From BP-464 sp045805505 (GTDB lineage: Bacteria; Actinomycetota; Thermoleophilia; Solirubrobacterales; Solirubrobacteraceae): 64,000 nucleotides of DNA. This document shows positions 8,423 to 16,459 of this stretch, piece by piece; positions within the stretch are counted from its first letter, which is position 1, and every line of letters starts with the position of its first letter. The translations under genes were made by a program, and so were the position numbers. Location of the stretch: positions 52,103-116,102 of the forward strand of contig JBJMLA010000075.1 in NCBI GenBank assembly GCA_045805505.1, read 5' to 3'. Below the pieces are notes generated by a model that searched no databases, was not told the origin of the DNA, and saw only the letters and a program-made list of their open reading frames with translations.

Positions 8423-9623
8423 CGACGAGCTTGGCCCCGCGCACCGCGGCGGGCAGCGTGTAGCCGAAGCGCCCGAAGCGATCGGGAACCAGCTCCTGCT
8501 GGTAGAAGAACGAGCCGTCGGAGCGGAACCCCTGGACGATCACCTTGTCGCCCGCCGGCGCGGTGCCCGACAGCCGTCCGTCGCGGACGCGCGCGACGAC
8601 CGCCCACGGCCGTCCGAGGCCGGAGCGCAGCGCCGTGCGCAGCGTCGCGAACGCCGGCTTGCGCCTGCCCGCGGCCGTCGTGACGCCGAAGTGCTCGCCC
8701 GCCGCGTCGCGGAGCTTGTAGACGATCGCGGCCCGCACCCACGACGTGCCGCGCAGGGCGCGGAAGATGTCGCCGAGGTTGCGGCCCTGCTGGCGCGCGG
8801 TCACGCATCCGTGCTCGCCCTCGGCCTTGGCCGCCGGGAAGCAGCTGGTCCAGCCGAACTCCGTCAGCCACAGCGGCGTGCGGTCGCCATGGCGGCGCTG
8901 AACCGCGTGGATCGAGCGCAGGCTCGACAGCGTCAGGTCGTAGTAGTGGACGGCGAGCCCGTCGTAGTGTCCGGCGATCCCCTCCGTGTAGAGCGCCTCG
9001 AGAAACGCGCCGTTGGCGCCGACCAGCGACCCCGCGATGACCGGCAGCTGCGGATCGGCGGCGTCGAGGGCGCCGTCGGCGGCCTTGAGGATCGCCGCGT
9101 AGCGCGCGGCCTTGTCCGGGCCCTTGAAGTACTCCTCGCTCGCGTGGTCGGGCTCGTTCCAGATCTCCATGCCCGCCAGCCGCCCGCGGTAGCGCTCGGC
9201 CAGCCAGCCGGCGATCGCCGCGTAGTCGGCGGGGTCGCGCGGCGGGTACTCGGCCGCGTCTCCCGGGCAGGAGCCCGGCGCGCCCGGAGCCGACGACGCC
9301 CAGCACGGCGTGCGCAGCAGGAGCAGCAGCGGCTTGATGCCGCGCTGCCGGGCGCCGGCCACGACCCGGTCGAGCCGCGCGAGGTAGTCGGCCTGCCGCT
9401 CGCCCGAGGCCCCCGGCTCAAGCGCCGCCCAGCTGACCTCGGCACGAACGGTCTTGGCGCCCAGCGCCCGCGCGTCGTCGAGCTCGGCGTCGATCGCGCT
9501 CAGCGCGGTGTCGGCACCCACGTTGCTCAGGCCGATGCCGCGCACCGGCGGGACCGCCTTGGCGGGCGCCGCCGCGGGAAGGACGGCCAGCACTACGAGC
9601 GCGGCGAGGAGGCTGCGGGGCAC
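8379..9623 (-). CDS. Secreted clan-A glycoside hydrolase, paralogue of 1708-2802
   Basis: 414 residues with a signal peptide (1-23), a TIM-barrel hydrolase with acid/base E157 in MEIWNEPD and candidate nucleophile E255 in PLWLTEFGW, plus about 70 C-terminal residues forming a small beta-rich tail absent from the paralogue. Start is GTG 9623, giving a typical signal sequence. The TPCWAS element and YPPRDPADY segment match the first hydrolase. Both sit antisense within the polysaccharide locus and overlap convergent genes, so sense transcription could read into them. Probable extracellular glycan hydrolase; substrate unknown. Confidence 0.8.
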   Translation of the reverse strand: MPRSLLAALVVLAVLPAAAPAKAVPPVRGIGLSNVGADTALSAIDAELDDARALGAKTVRAEVSWAALEPGASGERQADYLARLDRVVAGARQRGIKPLLLLLRTPCWASSAPGAPGSCPGDAAEYPPRDPADYAAIAGWLAERYRGRLAGMEIWNEPDHASEEYFKGPDKAARYAAILKAADGALDAADPQLPVIAGSLVGANGAFLEALYTEGIAGHYDGLAVHYYDLTLSSLRSIHAVQRRHGDRTPLWLTEFGWTSCFPAAKAEGEHGCVTARQQGRNLGDIFRALRGTSWVRAAIVYKLRDAAGEHFGVTTAAGRRKPAFATLRTALRSGLGRPWAVVARVRDGRLSGTAPAGDKVIVQGFRSDGSFFYQQELVPDRFGRFGYTLPAAVRGAKLVVKQAWTGRSTTLRG

Positions 9624-9659
9624 GCCCCCGGAACACCCGGATCGCGCGATCGGCTCGGC

Positions 9660-10124
9660 CTAGCTGCGCAGAGCGTCGTTGATGGCGGCGATCGTCGCGT
9701 TGATCGAGCGGCCGACGGAGGCCGTCGCGTTCGACAGCTCCTCCTGCCCGTCGAGGATCCGGCCCGCGTTGCCCGACCCGATGTCGCTGCCCGCCTTGCG
9801 CAGGCTCGTGCCGAAACGGACGATCGAGCCGATCAGCTTCTCGTGCAGCGAGCGGACGGCGGCCGGAGGGTCGATGGCCCGCAGGCGCCCCGCGAAGTCG
9901 TCGACGGCGGCGTAGAAGTCGCGCAGCGCGGCGCGGCCCTGGCTGCCCGGTTGCGTCACGTCGACCTTGTCGCGCAGCTCCTCGCTGCGGGTGGCGAACG
10001 CCTGCTGGGCGTCGTTGACCGCCGCCACGTAGGAGTTCGCCTCCTTGACCTCGCCGTCCGCGCAGCCCCCGGCGCCGCCCGCGAGCAGCGCGAGGACCAT
10101 CCCGAGTGCCACCCGGCTCCGCAC
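9660..10124 (-). CDS. Small predicted lipoprotein, function unknown
   Basis: 154 residues. The N-terminus is a lipoprotein signal with lipobox AGGC (Cys about residue 21), start GTG 10124. The mature part is helical and hydrophilic, with a PPAAVRSLHEKL segment seen in many actinobacterial lipoproteins of unknown role. It probably sits anchored on the outer face of the membrane. It lies between a secreted hydrolase and a Crp-like regulator on the same strand. No catalytic motif is visible. Confidence 0.65.
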   Translation of the reverse strand: MRSRVALGMVLALLAGGAGGCADGEVKEANSYVAAVNDAQQAFATRSEELRDKVDVTQPGSQGRAALRDFYAAVDDFAGRLRAIDPPAAVRSLHEKLIGSIVRFGTSLRKAGSDIGSGNAGRILDGQEELSNATASVGRSINATIAAINDALRS

Positions 10125-10145
10125 GCCGGGCAGCCTATCCAGGCG

Positions 10146-10904
10146 TCAGGTCGACTCGACCGCCACCGGAACGGGCCTCGCGCGCGGGCCCAGACCCGCG
10201 TCGTCGAGCTTGCGCTCGGGCGGCCACTCGGCCACGAGCCACGAACGGTCCTCGCGGCGCCGCAGCGCTCCGCGGGCGTCGAGTGCCCGCAGCGCCAGCG
10301 TCACGGTCGGGCGCCGCGCGCCGATCAGGCGCCCGAGCGCCTCGTGGGTCAGCGACACCGGCAGGCAGATGCCCTCGGGGGTCACCGAGCCGAAGCGGTC
10401 CGACAGATGCCAGAACAGGTTCATCAGCCGGTCCTCGACGCGAGGCTGATGCGAGATCGCCAGCTGCAGCGCGAGCTGGTCGCGCTGCGCGCAGACGCGC
10501 TGCATCAGACCGGGGAGCAGGCGCGGCCAGTGGCGCACCCCGGCGAGCAGCCGGTCGTCGAGCAGCGCGATCCGCGTCTGCGCGGAGACCACGAGGCGGG
10601 TGCGCACGGGGAGCGTTCCCTGCAGCTCCTTGCCGACCAGGACGTCGCCGGGCCCGAGCAGCTCGAGCGCGGGCTGGCCGCCGATGTCGATGTCCCGCGT
10701 CAGCAGCCCCGAGACGACGTATGCGGCGAAGGGGTTGATGGCCTCGGGAGCGAGACGGGCGAGCTGAAGCGTGCCGGGCGCGACGTCGCAGGCGGTGACG
10801 GTCAGCGCGGTCCGGGCCTGCTCGAGGTCCTCGGCCGGCAGGTGGCGACCGAGCTCAGGGTCGACTTCGAGCAATGCGATGCGGGGGGTCCCCACGTGTG
10901 ACAT
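10146..10904 (-). CDS. Crp/Fnr-family transcriptional regulator (paralogue 1)
   Basis: 252 residues. An N-terminal cyclic-nucleotide-binding-like beta roll (about 35-130, with LLGPGDVLVG) is followed by a dimer helix and a Crp-type winged helix at 184-208 (LGRLIGARRPTVTLAL). The beta roll lacks an obvious canonical cAMP-binding RxS signature, so the ligand is uncertain. ATG 10904 follows GAAAGG. The regulator at 13965-14909 has a matching recognition helix. The two bracket cheB and cheR-PAS, hinting at a shared regulon. About 30 residues after the wing are low-complexity. Confidence 0.8.
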   Translation of the reverse strand: MSHVGTPRIALLEVDPELGRHLPAEDLEQARTALTVTACDVAPGTLQLARLAPEAINPFAAYVVSGLLTRDIDIGGQPALELLGPGDVLVGKELQGTLPVRTRLVVSAQTRIALLDDRLLAGVRHWPRLLPGLMQRVCAQRDQLALQLAISHQPRVEDRLMNLFWHLSDRFGSVTPEGICLPVSLTHEALGRLIGARRPTVTLALRALDARGALRRREDRSWLVAEWPPERKLDDAGLGPRARPVPVAVEST

Positions 10905-11155
10905 ACGGCCTTTCGGGAGCGGCGGATCTGTGCTTTCCGAAGGAGATCCCGACTCCCCGAGCGAGGGTCCGGCCTACCGTCGTCACGTCGGCGACCTCCC
11001 GCGGCGGAGAACCAGCGGTCAGCCATCGAACAGCCTAGGAACGGCGATCGGGACCCCGACGCGATCGTCATGTTCCTAACCCGGCGCGGGATCGCGTGGC
11101 GAAGGCACTCGCCGGGACCGGCATGGCCGCCGGGAGGGGCGTAGGGTGGCGGCAC
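10905..11155. other. Divergent intergenic region between Crp-like regulator and cheB
   Basis: About 250 bp without a credible coding sequence. It must hold the promoters of the divergent regulator and cheB genes. The only element recognised with some confidence is a TAGGGT hexamer just before cheB. No clear Crp-type palindrome was identified by eye. Confidence 0.4.
11142..11147 (+). promoter_or_regulatory. Candidate -10 element, leaderless cheB start
   Basis: TAGGGT ends 8 nt before GTG 11156. It helps decide this start over an upstream in-frame ATG at 11096, whose extra 20 residues are not family-like. Confidence 0.5.
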
Positions 11156-12130
11156 GTGAGCGCCCTCCCGAACGAGCACAAGCCGCAGCGGCTGGTGGTC
11201 ATGGGGGCCTCGGCCGGTGGGGTCGATGCCCTCACCGAGGTGGTTCGCGGCCTGCCGCACAACTTCGCCGCACCCGTCCTCGTCGTGCTGCACATCTCGG
11301 CCCGCTCGCCGAGCATGCTCGCCGCGATCCTCGACCGTGCCTCGCCGCTGCCCGCCTCGACCGCCGCCGATCACGAGCGGATGGAGCCCGGACGGATCTA
11401 CGTGGCGACGCCCGACCTGCACCTGACCGTCGTCGACGGCCACCTGGCCCTGACGGCCGAGGCGCGGATCAACGGCCACCGCCCGTCCATCGACGCGCTC
11501 TTCTGCTCGGCCGCCGAGGCCTACGGCTCGGAGGTCATCGGCGTCGTCCTGTCGGGCATGCGCGACGACGGGACCACCGGGCTGGCGAAGATCAAGGAGC
11601 ACGGCGGCATGGCGGTGGTCCAGGACCCCCAGGACGCGCAGCATCCGAGCATGCCGCTGAGCGCGATCGCCCACATCGCGGCCGACGCGATCCTTCCGGC
11701 CGGTGACATCGCCGCGGCGCTCAACGCCATGGTCGCCGCGCCCGCACCCGGGACCAACGGCCACTCGCACGAGCCGGACGGCGACGTCGCCGACCCGCTG
11801 TACACGATCTGCCCGGACTGCGGCGGCGTGCTGACCGAGAAGCGACGCGCCGGGGTCACCGTCTTCGAGTGCCACGTCGGTCACGCGTTCGCCCCCCAGA
11901 CGCTCGTCGACCGTCAGGCCGACGAGGTCGAGTCGGCGCTGTGGACGGCGGTCCGGGCCCTCGAGGACCGCGAGGCGCTGCTCACACGCCTGGCCGGCCA
12001 GGCGGGCACCCGCGGCCTCGAGCGCAGTGCCGAGAGCTTCGGCCGCGAGGCGCGATCGGCGTCCGAGCAGGCCGACGCCGTGCGGCGGGCCATCGGCGTG
12101 CTCGCCCGCGTCCAGGCGGATGAGACATGA
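11156..12130 (+). CDS. cheB: CheB-type protein-glutamate methylesterase without receiver domain
   Basis: 324 residues from GTG 11156. The CheB esterase domain (about 10-190) has the catalytic triad: Ser in GASAGGVDAL, His in VLHISARSPSM, Asp in SGMRDDGTTGL. Classical CheB has an N-terminal response-regulator domain; here it is missing. Instead the C-terminus carries a CPDC/CHVGH zinc-ribbon-like segment and a helical tail, as in stand-alone CheB proteins paired with CheR-PAS signalling proteins. No chemoreceptor, CheA or CheW is nearby, so a non-chemotactic sensory role is likely (inference). The stop overlaps the cheR ATG. Confidence 0.87.
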   Translation: MSALPNEHKPQRLVVMGASAGGVDALTEVVRGLPHNFAAPVLVVLHISARSPSMLAAILDRASPLPASTAADHERMEPGRIYVATPDLHLTVVDGHLALTAEARINGHRPSIDALFCSAAEAYGSEVIGVVLSGMRDDGTTGLAKIKEHGGMAVVQDPQDAQHPSMPLSAIAHIAADAILPAGDIAAALNAMVAAPAPGTNGHSHEPDGDVADPLYTICPDCGGVLTEKRRAGVTVFECHVGHAFAPQTLVDRQADEVESALWTAVRALEDREALLTRLAGQAGTRGLERSAESFGREARSASEQADAVRRAIGVLARVQADET

Positions 12131-13968
12131 GCACCGAGACCGACGGGTCGATCGAGCAACTGCTGGAGTTCCTCAAGACCAGCCGCGGCTTCGACTTCAC
12201 GGGCTACAAGCGCTCGTCGCTCGAGCGGCGGATCGGCAAGCGGATGGAGGACGTCGGGCTCAGCGACCACGCGGCCTACACCGAGTACCTCGAGCTGCAT
12301 CCCGGCGAGTTCGAGCACCTCTTCAACACGATCCTCATCAACGTCACCGCGTTCTTCCGCGACGCCGACGCCTGGGAGCAGATCCGCCAGGAGATCCTTC
12401 CGCCGCTGCTCGCCTCGATCCCCGACGACGAGCCGATCCGCGTCTGGTCGGCCGCCTGCGCGTCGGGCGAGGAGGCCTACACGGTCGCCATGGTGCTCAC
12501 CGAGCTGCTCGGCGAGCAGACCTTCAAGGACCGCGTGAAGATCTACGCGACCGACGTCGACGACGAGGCGCTTCAGGAGGCCCGGGCCGCGGTCTACTCC
12601 AGCCGGCAGGTCGAGGGCCTCGACCCCGATCTGCTCGCTCGCTACTTCGAGCGCGACGGCGACCGCTTCCAGTTCCGCTCGGACCTGCGGCGGGCGATGA
12701 TCTTCGGCCGCAACGACCTCGTCCAGGACGCACCCATCTCGCGCGTCGACCTGCTGCTGTGCCGCAACGCGCTGATGTACTTCAACGCCGAGACCCAGGC
12801 GCAGATCGTGCGGCGCTTCCACTTCGCGCTGAACCCGCGCGGCGTCCTGCTGCTCGGGCGCTCCGAGACGCTGCTGCGCCACGGCGACCTGTTCGAGCCG
12901 ATCGACCTGCGCATCCGGACGTTCCGCAAGCTCGGCAACGCCAACATCCGCGACGGGTTGCGCCGCATGGCTCGCGGCGCCCACGACACGGATGCCGGGA
13001 CGGGCCACGGCGCCCTGCGCGACCAGGCCTTCGACCTGTCCCCCGGCGCGCAGGTCGTCTTCGACGCGGCCGGCGTCCTGATCGTCGCCAACCAGGAGGC
13101 GCGCGACCGCTTCGAGATCGACGACTCCGACATCGGCCGCCCGTTGCAGGACCTCGCGATGTCCTACCGGCCGGTCGAGCTGCGCGGCCACATCGACCGC
13201 GTCATGTCCGAGCGCCGCCCGCTGCGTCTCAGCGAAGCCGTCGGCGGTCCCAACGGCGCCACCGAGTCCGTCTTCGAGGTCCGGATCTCGCCGCTGACCG
13301 GCGCCGACGAGGCCCTCATCGGCACCGCGGTGACGTTCGTCGACATCACCGCCGAGCACCACCTCCAGCACGAGCTCGACCGCAGCCGCCACGAGCTGCA
13401 GACGGCCTACGAGGAGCTGCAGTCGACGGTCGAGGAGCTCGAGACGACCAACGAGGAGCTGCAGTCGACCAACGAGGAGCTCGAGACGACCAACGAGGAG
13501 CTGCAGTCCTCGAACGAGGAGCTCGAGACGATGAACGAGGAGCTCCAGTCGACCAACGAGGAGCTCCAGACGATCAACGACGAGGTCCGCGAGCGCTCGT
13601 CGGACCTCGACGACGTCAACGCCTTCCTCGAGACGATCCTGACGAGCCTCGGCATGGCCATCGCGGTCGTCGACCGCCAGGGCGTCGTCGCGGTGTGGAA
13701 CAGCCACGCGTCCGATCTGTGGGGCCTGCGCGGCGACGAGGTCGTCGGCCATCACCTGCTCGGGCTCGACATCGGGCTGCCCGTCGAGCAGCTCAAGCCG
13801 CTGCTGACCAGGGCGCTGGGCGGGGCCGAGCCCCGCGGCGAGATCGAGCTCGACGCGGTCAACCGGCGCGGCCGCGCGCTGCGCTGCCATGTGACGGTCC
13901 TGCCGCTCACCGAGGAGGACGCGCCCTCGGGCGCCGTCGTCCTGATGAACGTCGCCGACCCCGCCTAG
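12127..13968 (+). CDS. cheR: CheR-type methyltransferase with coiled coil and PAS domains
   Basis: 613 residues. About 10-270 is a CheR SAM-dependent methyltransferase: N-terminal helical domain, SAM-binding WSAACASGEEAYTVAM near residue 109, and LLLCRNALMYF. About 300-415 is a PAS-like domain. A coiled coil follows (about 418-490) of repeated EELQ/ETTNEELQS heptads. A second PAS domain (about 500-610) ends the protein. The architecture matches CheR-PAS proteins that work with stand-alone CheB in unknown signalling systems. It overlaps cheB by 4 bp, and its TAG lies in a CTAG shared with the convergent Crp-like gene. Confidence 0.87.
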   Translation: MSTETDGSIEQLLEFLKTSRGFDFTGYKRSSLERRIGKRMEDVGLSDHAAYTEYLELHPGEFEHLFNTILINVTAFFRDADAWEQIRQEILPPLLASIPDDEPIRVWSAACASGEEAYTVAMVLTELLGEQTFKDRVKIYATDVDDEALQEARAAVYSSRQVEGLDPDLLARYFERDGDRFQFRSDLRRAMIFGRNDLVQDAPISRVDLLLCRNALMYFNAETQAQIVRRFHFALNPRGVLLLGRSETLLRHGDLFEPIDLRIRTFRKLGNANIRDGLRRMARGAHDTDAGTGHGALRDQAFDLSPGAQVVFDAAGVLIVANQEARDRFEIDDSDIGRPLQDLAMSYRPVELRGHIDRVMSERRPLRLSEAVGGPNGATESVFEVRISPLTGADEALIGTAVTFVDITAEHHLQHELDRSRHELQTAYEELQSTVEELETTNEELQSTNEELETTNEELQSSNEELETMNEELQSTNEELQTINDEVRERSSDLDDVNAFLETILTSLGMAIAVVDRQGVVAVWNSHASDLWGLRGDEVVGHHLLGLDIGLPVEQLKPLLTRALGGAEPRGEIELDAVNRRGRALRCHVTVLPLTEEDAPSGAVVLMNVADPA

Positions 13969-14909
13969 GCGGACTTCGCGGCGGCCCTGCGGGCCTTGGA
14001 ACGCTCGACGATCTCCTGCGTGCGGGCGACGGTCTTCTCGTTGCGCGAGGCCAACTCGCCCAGCCTCCGGCGCAGCGTCTCGTGATCGAGCCGCAGCGCG
14101 CGGGCCTCGGCGATCAGCCGCCGGCCCTCCGGCGACGTGCCGTCCTCGCCGACGAGCGCGAGCAGCCGCGGACGGGCGGCGCCGATCAGCGGGCGCAGGT
14201 CGCCCACGGAGCGCTCCGCGAGGTCGAAGAGCAGCCACGATCCGTCGTCCTGGCGCTCCAGCCGCCGCTCGGCCGCAAGCGCCTTGAGGGCCAGCGTCAC
14301 GGTCGGCCGCCGTGCGCCGATCAGCCGGCCAAGGGCCTCGTGGGTCAGCGACAGCGGCACGATCACGCCGTCGGTGGTGACGTGGCCCCAGCGCTCCGCC
14401 AGCGCGCGGAACATCGCCACGAGGCGGTCCTCCACGCGGGGCTGCTGCGAGATCGCCAGCTGGATGAGCGTGGAGTCCAGCTGCTCGCCCGAGCGCTCGA
14501 CGAGTGCCGTCAGCAGCCGCGGCCAGTGCCGCACCGCCAGCAGGAAGTGGTCGTCGATGATGGCCAGTCGCGTGGGGAGCGTCGCCGTGTAGCTCTCCTC
14601 CGGGATCAGCAGGCCCGCCTCAACGGGGTTCCCGTGGATGATGTCGCCCGGACCCAGCAGGCGCAGCGTCGGCTGACCGCCGACGGTCAGCTCACGGGCG
14701 ACGAGGCCGCTGAGGACGATGGCGGCGAAGGGGTTCTTCCCGGCGCCCAGTGCGCCGGCGGGGTGGAAGACGCCCTCGGGGACGATCAGCAGCGGAGCGG
14801 TGACCTGGCGCCGCGCCCGCGGCGCCTCGTCGGCGGTGACGTGGCGCGCCAGATCGGGGTCGGCGTCGAGCAGGGCGATGCGCTGGGGGGCCTCGGTGTC
14901 GGCCGTCAT
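13965..14909 (-). CDS. Crp/Fnr-family transcriptional regulator (paralogue 2)
   Basis: 314 residues from ATG 14909, with AGGA about 6 nt upstream. A beta-roll sensor (about 35-130, LLGPGDIIHG) and Crp winged helix (about 186-212, LGRLIGARRPTVTLAL) are nearly identical in the HTH to the regulator at 10146-10904. It differs by an extra 75-residue basic, helical C-terminal tail (ending KARRAAAKSA). The tail could add DNA contact or partner binding (inference). Its stop shares CTAG with cheR. The pair with paralogue 1 suggests duplication around the cheBR genes. Confidence 0.8.
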   Translation of the reverse strand: MTADTEAPQRIALLDADPDLARHVTADEAPRARRQVTAPLLIVPEGVFHPAGALGAGKNPFAAIVLSGLVARELTVGGQPTLRLLGPGDIIHGNPVEAGLLIPEESYTATLPTRLAIIDDHFLLAVRHWPRLLTALVERSGEQLDSTLIQLAISQQPRVEDRLVAMFRALAERWGHVTTDGVIVPLSLTHEALGRLIGARRPTVTLALKALAAERRLERQDDGSWLLFDLAERSVGDLRPLIGAARPRLLALVGEDGTSPEGRRLIAEARALRLDHETLRRRLGELASRNEKTVARTQEIVERSKARRAAAKSA

Positions 14910-14989
14910 TTCATTCCTGAATGCCCGGTCGCCATGGGACGCAAAACGTAGCGCGCATGCGCCCACTTCTCTACGGGCAAGTGAGAGGA

Positions 14990-15235
14990 ATGGACGACGA
15001 GGAAATGGCCCGTCGCGCCCGCGCTCGCGCGACGGCGGCCGACGAGCGCGAGCGCGGTGCGCTCGACCGGGCCGAGCAGGCGCGGCGCGAGGCCGATGAG
15101 GCGCCGTCGGAGCGGGCGCGCCAGGCCCATGAGAACGAGATCGGGGTCCACGAGGAGGGCGCGGCGCACCATCACGAGGCGGCGGAGATGCAGCGCACGC
15201 ACGCCGCGATCGACGACGCGCGCGACCGCGATTAG
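14990..15235 (+). CDS. Small, highly charged hypothetical protein
   Basis: 81 residues from ATG 14990 (preceded closely by GAGAGG). Very rich in Ala, Arg and Glu, predicted almost wholly helical, with a His cluster (EEGAAHHHEAAEM). No known family recognised. It is divergent from the second Crp-like regulator and ends 3 bp before the P450 gene. An in-frame ATG at 14957 is an alternative start. The composition resembles stress-type or DUF-like small actinobacterial proteins, but that is only an impression. Confidence 0.45.
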   Translation: MDDEEMARRARARATAADERERGALDRAEQARREADEAPSERARQAHENEIGVHEEGAAHHHEAAEMQRTHAAIDDARDRD

Positions 15236-15238
15236 GGG

Positions 15239-16441
15239 TCAGCCCCAGCGCAGCGGCAGGCGCGTGACGCCGTAGATCCCGTGCACGGCCTCGAGCTCGG
15301 GTTCCTCGGCCGGCGCGAGGCCGGGCATCCGCGGCGCCAGGAAGGTCAGGGCCTCCTCGAGCTCGGCGCGCGCGAGGTTGACGCCGAGGCAGAAGTGCGG
15401 GCCGGCGCCGAAGGTCAGCACGCGCGGCTGCTCCTCGCGAGTGATGTCGAACGCGTCGCCGTCGGCGAGCCCGTCGCGGTTGGCGGTCACCGCGGCAACC
15501 ATCACGATGGTCCCGGCCGGGAACGTCACTCCCTTGACCTCGAGGTCCTCGCGCATGATCCGCGCGGTGAACGGCGTGATCGGCTCGAGCCGGACGATCT
15601 CGGTCACCGCCGCCGCGGCGCGCTCGGGCTCGCGCGCGAGCAGCTCCCACTGATCCGGATGTGCCGCGAACAGGCGCAGCGCGTGGGCGAGCTGGCTCTG
15701 CGTGGTGTCCACGCCGCCGACCAGGACGTTGAGCACGAGGTTGCGGCACTCGGCGTCGTCGAGCCGGTCGCCCTCCTCCTCGGCCTGGATCAGGTGCGAG
15801 ATCAGGTCGTCTCCCGGCGTCGAGCGGCGCGTCTCGATTAGCGGCTCCACCCAGTCGTAGAACTCCTGCACCGCGCGGTCGATCCGCGCGCGCTGGGTGG
15901 TCAGCGTCGGGCCGTCGAACTGCTTCTGGATCCAGTTGGACCACTCGTGGAGCTTCGGCGCATCGCTCAGCGGCGCGCCCATGACCCGCGCGATCGTCAG
16001 CGACGGGTAGGGCTTGCAGAGGTCCTCGACCGCCTCGCACGCGCCCCGGCCGTCGAGCGGAGCCCACAGCTGCTCGAGGAACTCGCGCATCGTCGGGCGC
16101 CAGCGATCGGCCGCGCGCGGCGTGAAGAACGGGTTGACCAGCTGGCGCAGCCGGCGGTGATCGGCGCCGTCGAGGTGCAGGATGTTGCGCCGCATCTCCT
16201 CGGCCAGCGGGCCGTCGTGCACGCCGAAGAGCTCCTGGAGCTCGTGTCCCGGGAAGCGCGCCGAGCGCGTCCGCAGTAGCAGCTCGCCGGCCTCGCGATC
16301 GAACACGAAGTACGCGATCGGCGACCGCGCGACCCAGCTCTCGGCGGCCAGCGCCGCAACCGTCTCGTGATAGCGATCGCCGCTCAGCGTCGGGTCCATG
16401 AAGTCGAACTCCGGCAGCTCCAGCTCCGTGACGAGGGCCAT
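15239..16441 (-). CDS. Cytochrome P450
   Basis: 400 residues, the usual length for a soluble bacterial P450. The heme-binding loop FGAGPHFCLGVNLA places the thiolate at C351. The K-helix EIVRLE supplies ExxR, and the I-helix VGGVDTTQSQ carries the acid/threonine pair for oxygen activation. These enzymes hydroxylate small molecules using ferredoxin electrons; no ferredoxin gene is adjacent. Start ATG 16441 lies 6 nt after TATGGT on this strand. It diverges from the SpoU gene across an 18-bp gap in which the -10 elements must overlap. Confidence 0.9.
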   Translation of the reverse strand: MALVTELELPEFDFMDPTLSGDRYHETVAALAAESWVARSPIAYFVFDREAGELLLRTRSARFPGHELQELFGVHDGPLAEEMRRNILHLDGADHRRLRQLVNPFFTPRAADRWRPTMREFLEQLWAPLDGRGACEAVEDLCKPYPSLTIARVMGAPLSDAPKLHEWSNWIQKQFDGPTLTTQRARIDRAVQEFYDWVEPLIETRRSTPGDDLISHLIQAEEEGDRLDDAECRNLVLNVLVGGVDTTQSQLAHALRLFAAHPDQWELLAREPERAAAAVTEIVRLEPITPFTARIMREDLEVKGVTFPAGTIVMVAAVTANRDGLADGDAFDITREEQPRVLTFGAGPHFCLGVNLARAELEEALTFLAPRMPGLAPAEEPELEAVHGIYGVTRLPLRWG

Positions 16442-16447
16442 CGCGCG

Positions 16448-16453
16448 ACCATA
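16448..16453 (-). promoter_or_regulatory. Candidate -10 element for the P450 gene
   Basis: Reading the minus strand, TATGGT ends 6 nt before ATG 16441. The same bases lie 7-12 nt before the divergent SpoU start at 16460, so the promoter is probably bidirectional. Confidence 0.45.
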
Positions 16454-16459
16454 TCCGCG

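Noticed and set aside
8933..9445. Minus-strand Arg/Ser-rich frame inside the second hydrolase
   Set aside because: An alternative-frame shadow typical of high-GC DNA.
13400..13590. Tandem DNA repeats resembling a repeat array
   Set aside because: They encode the repeated EELQ/ETTNEELQ heptads of the CheR-PAS coiled coil, a family feature, not a separate repeat element or CRISPR.
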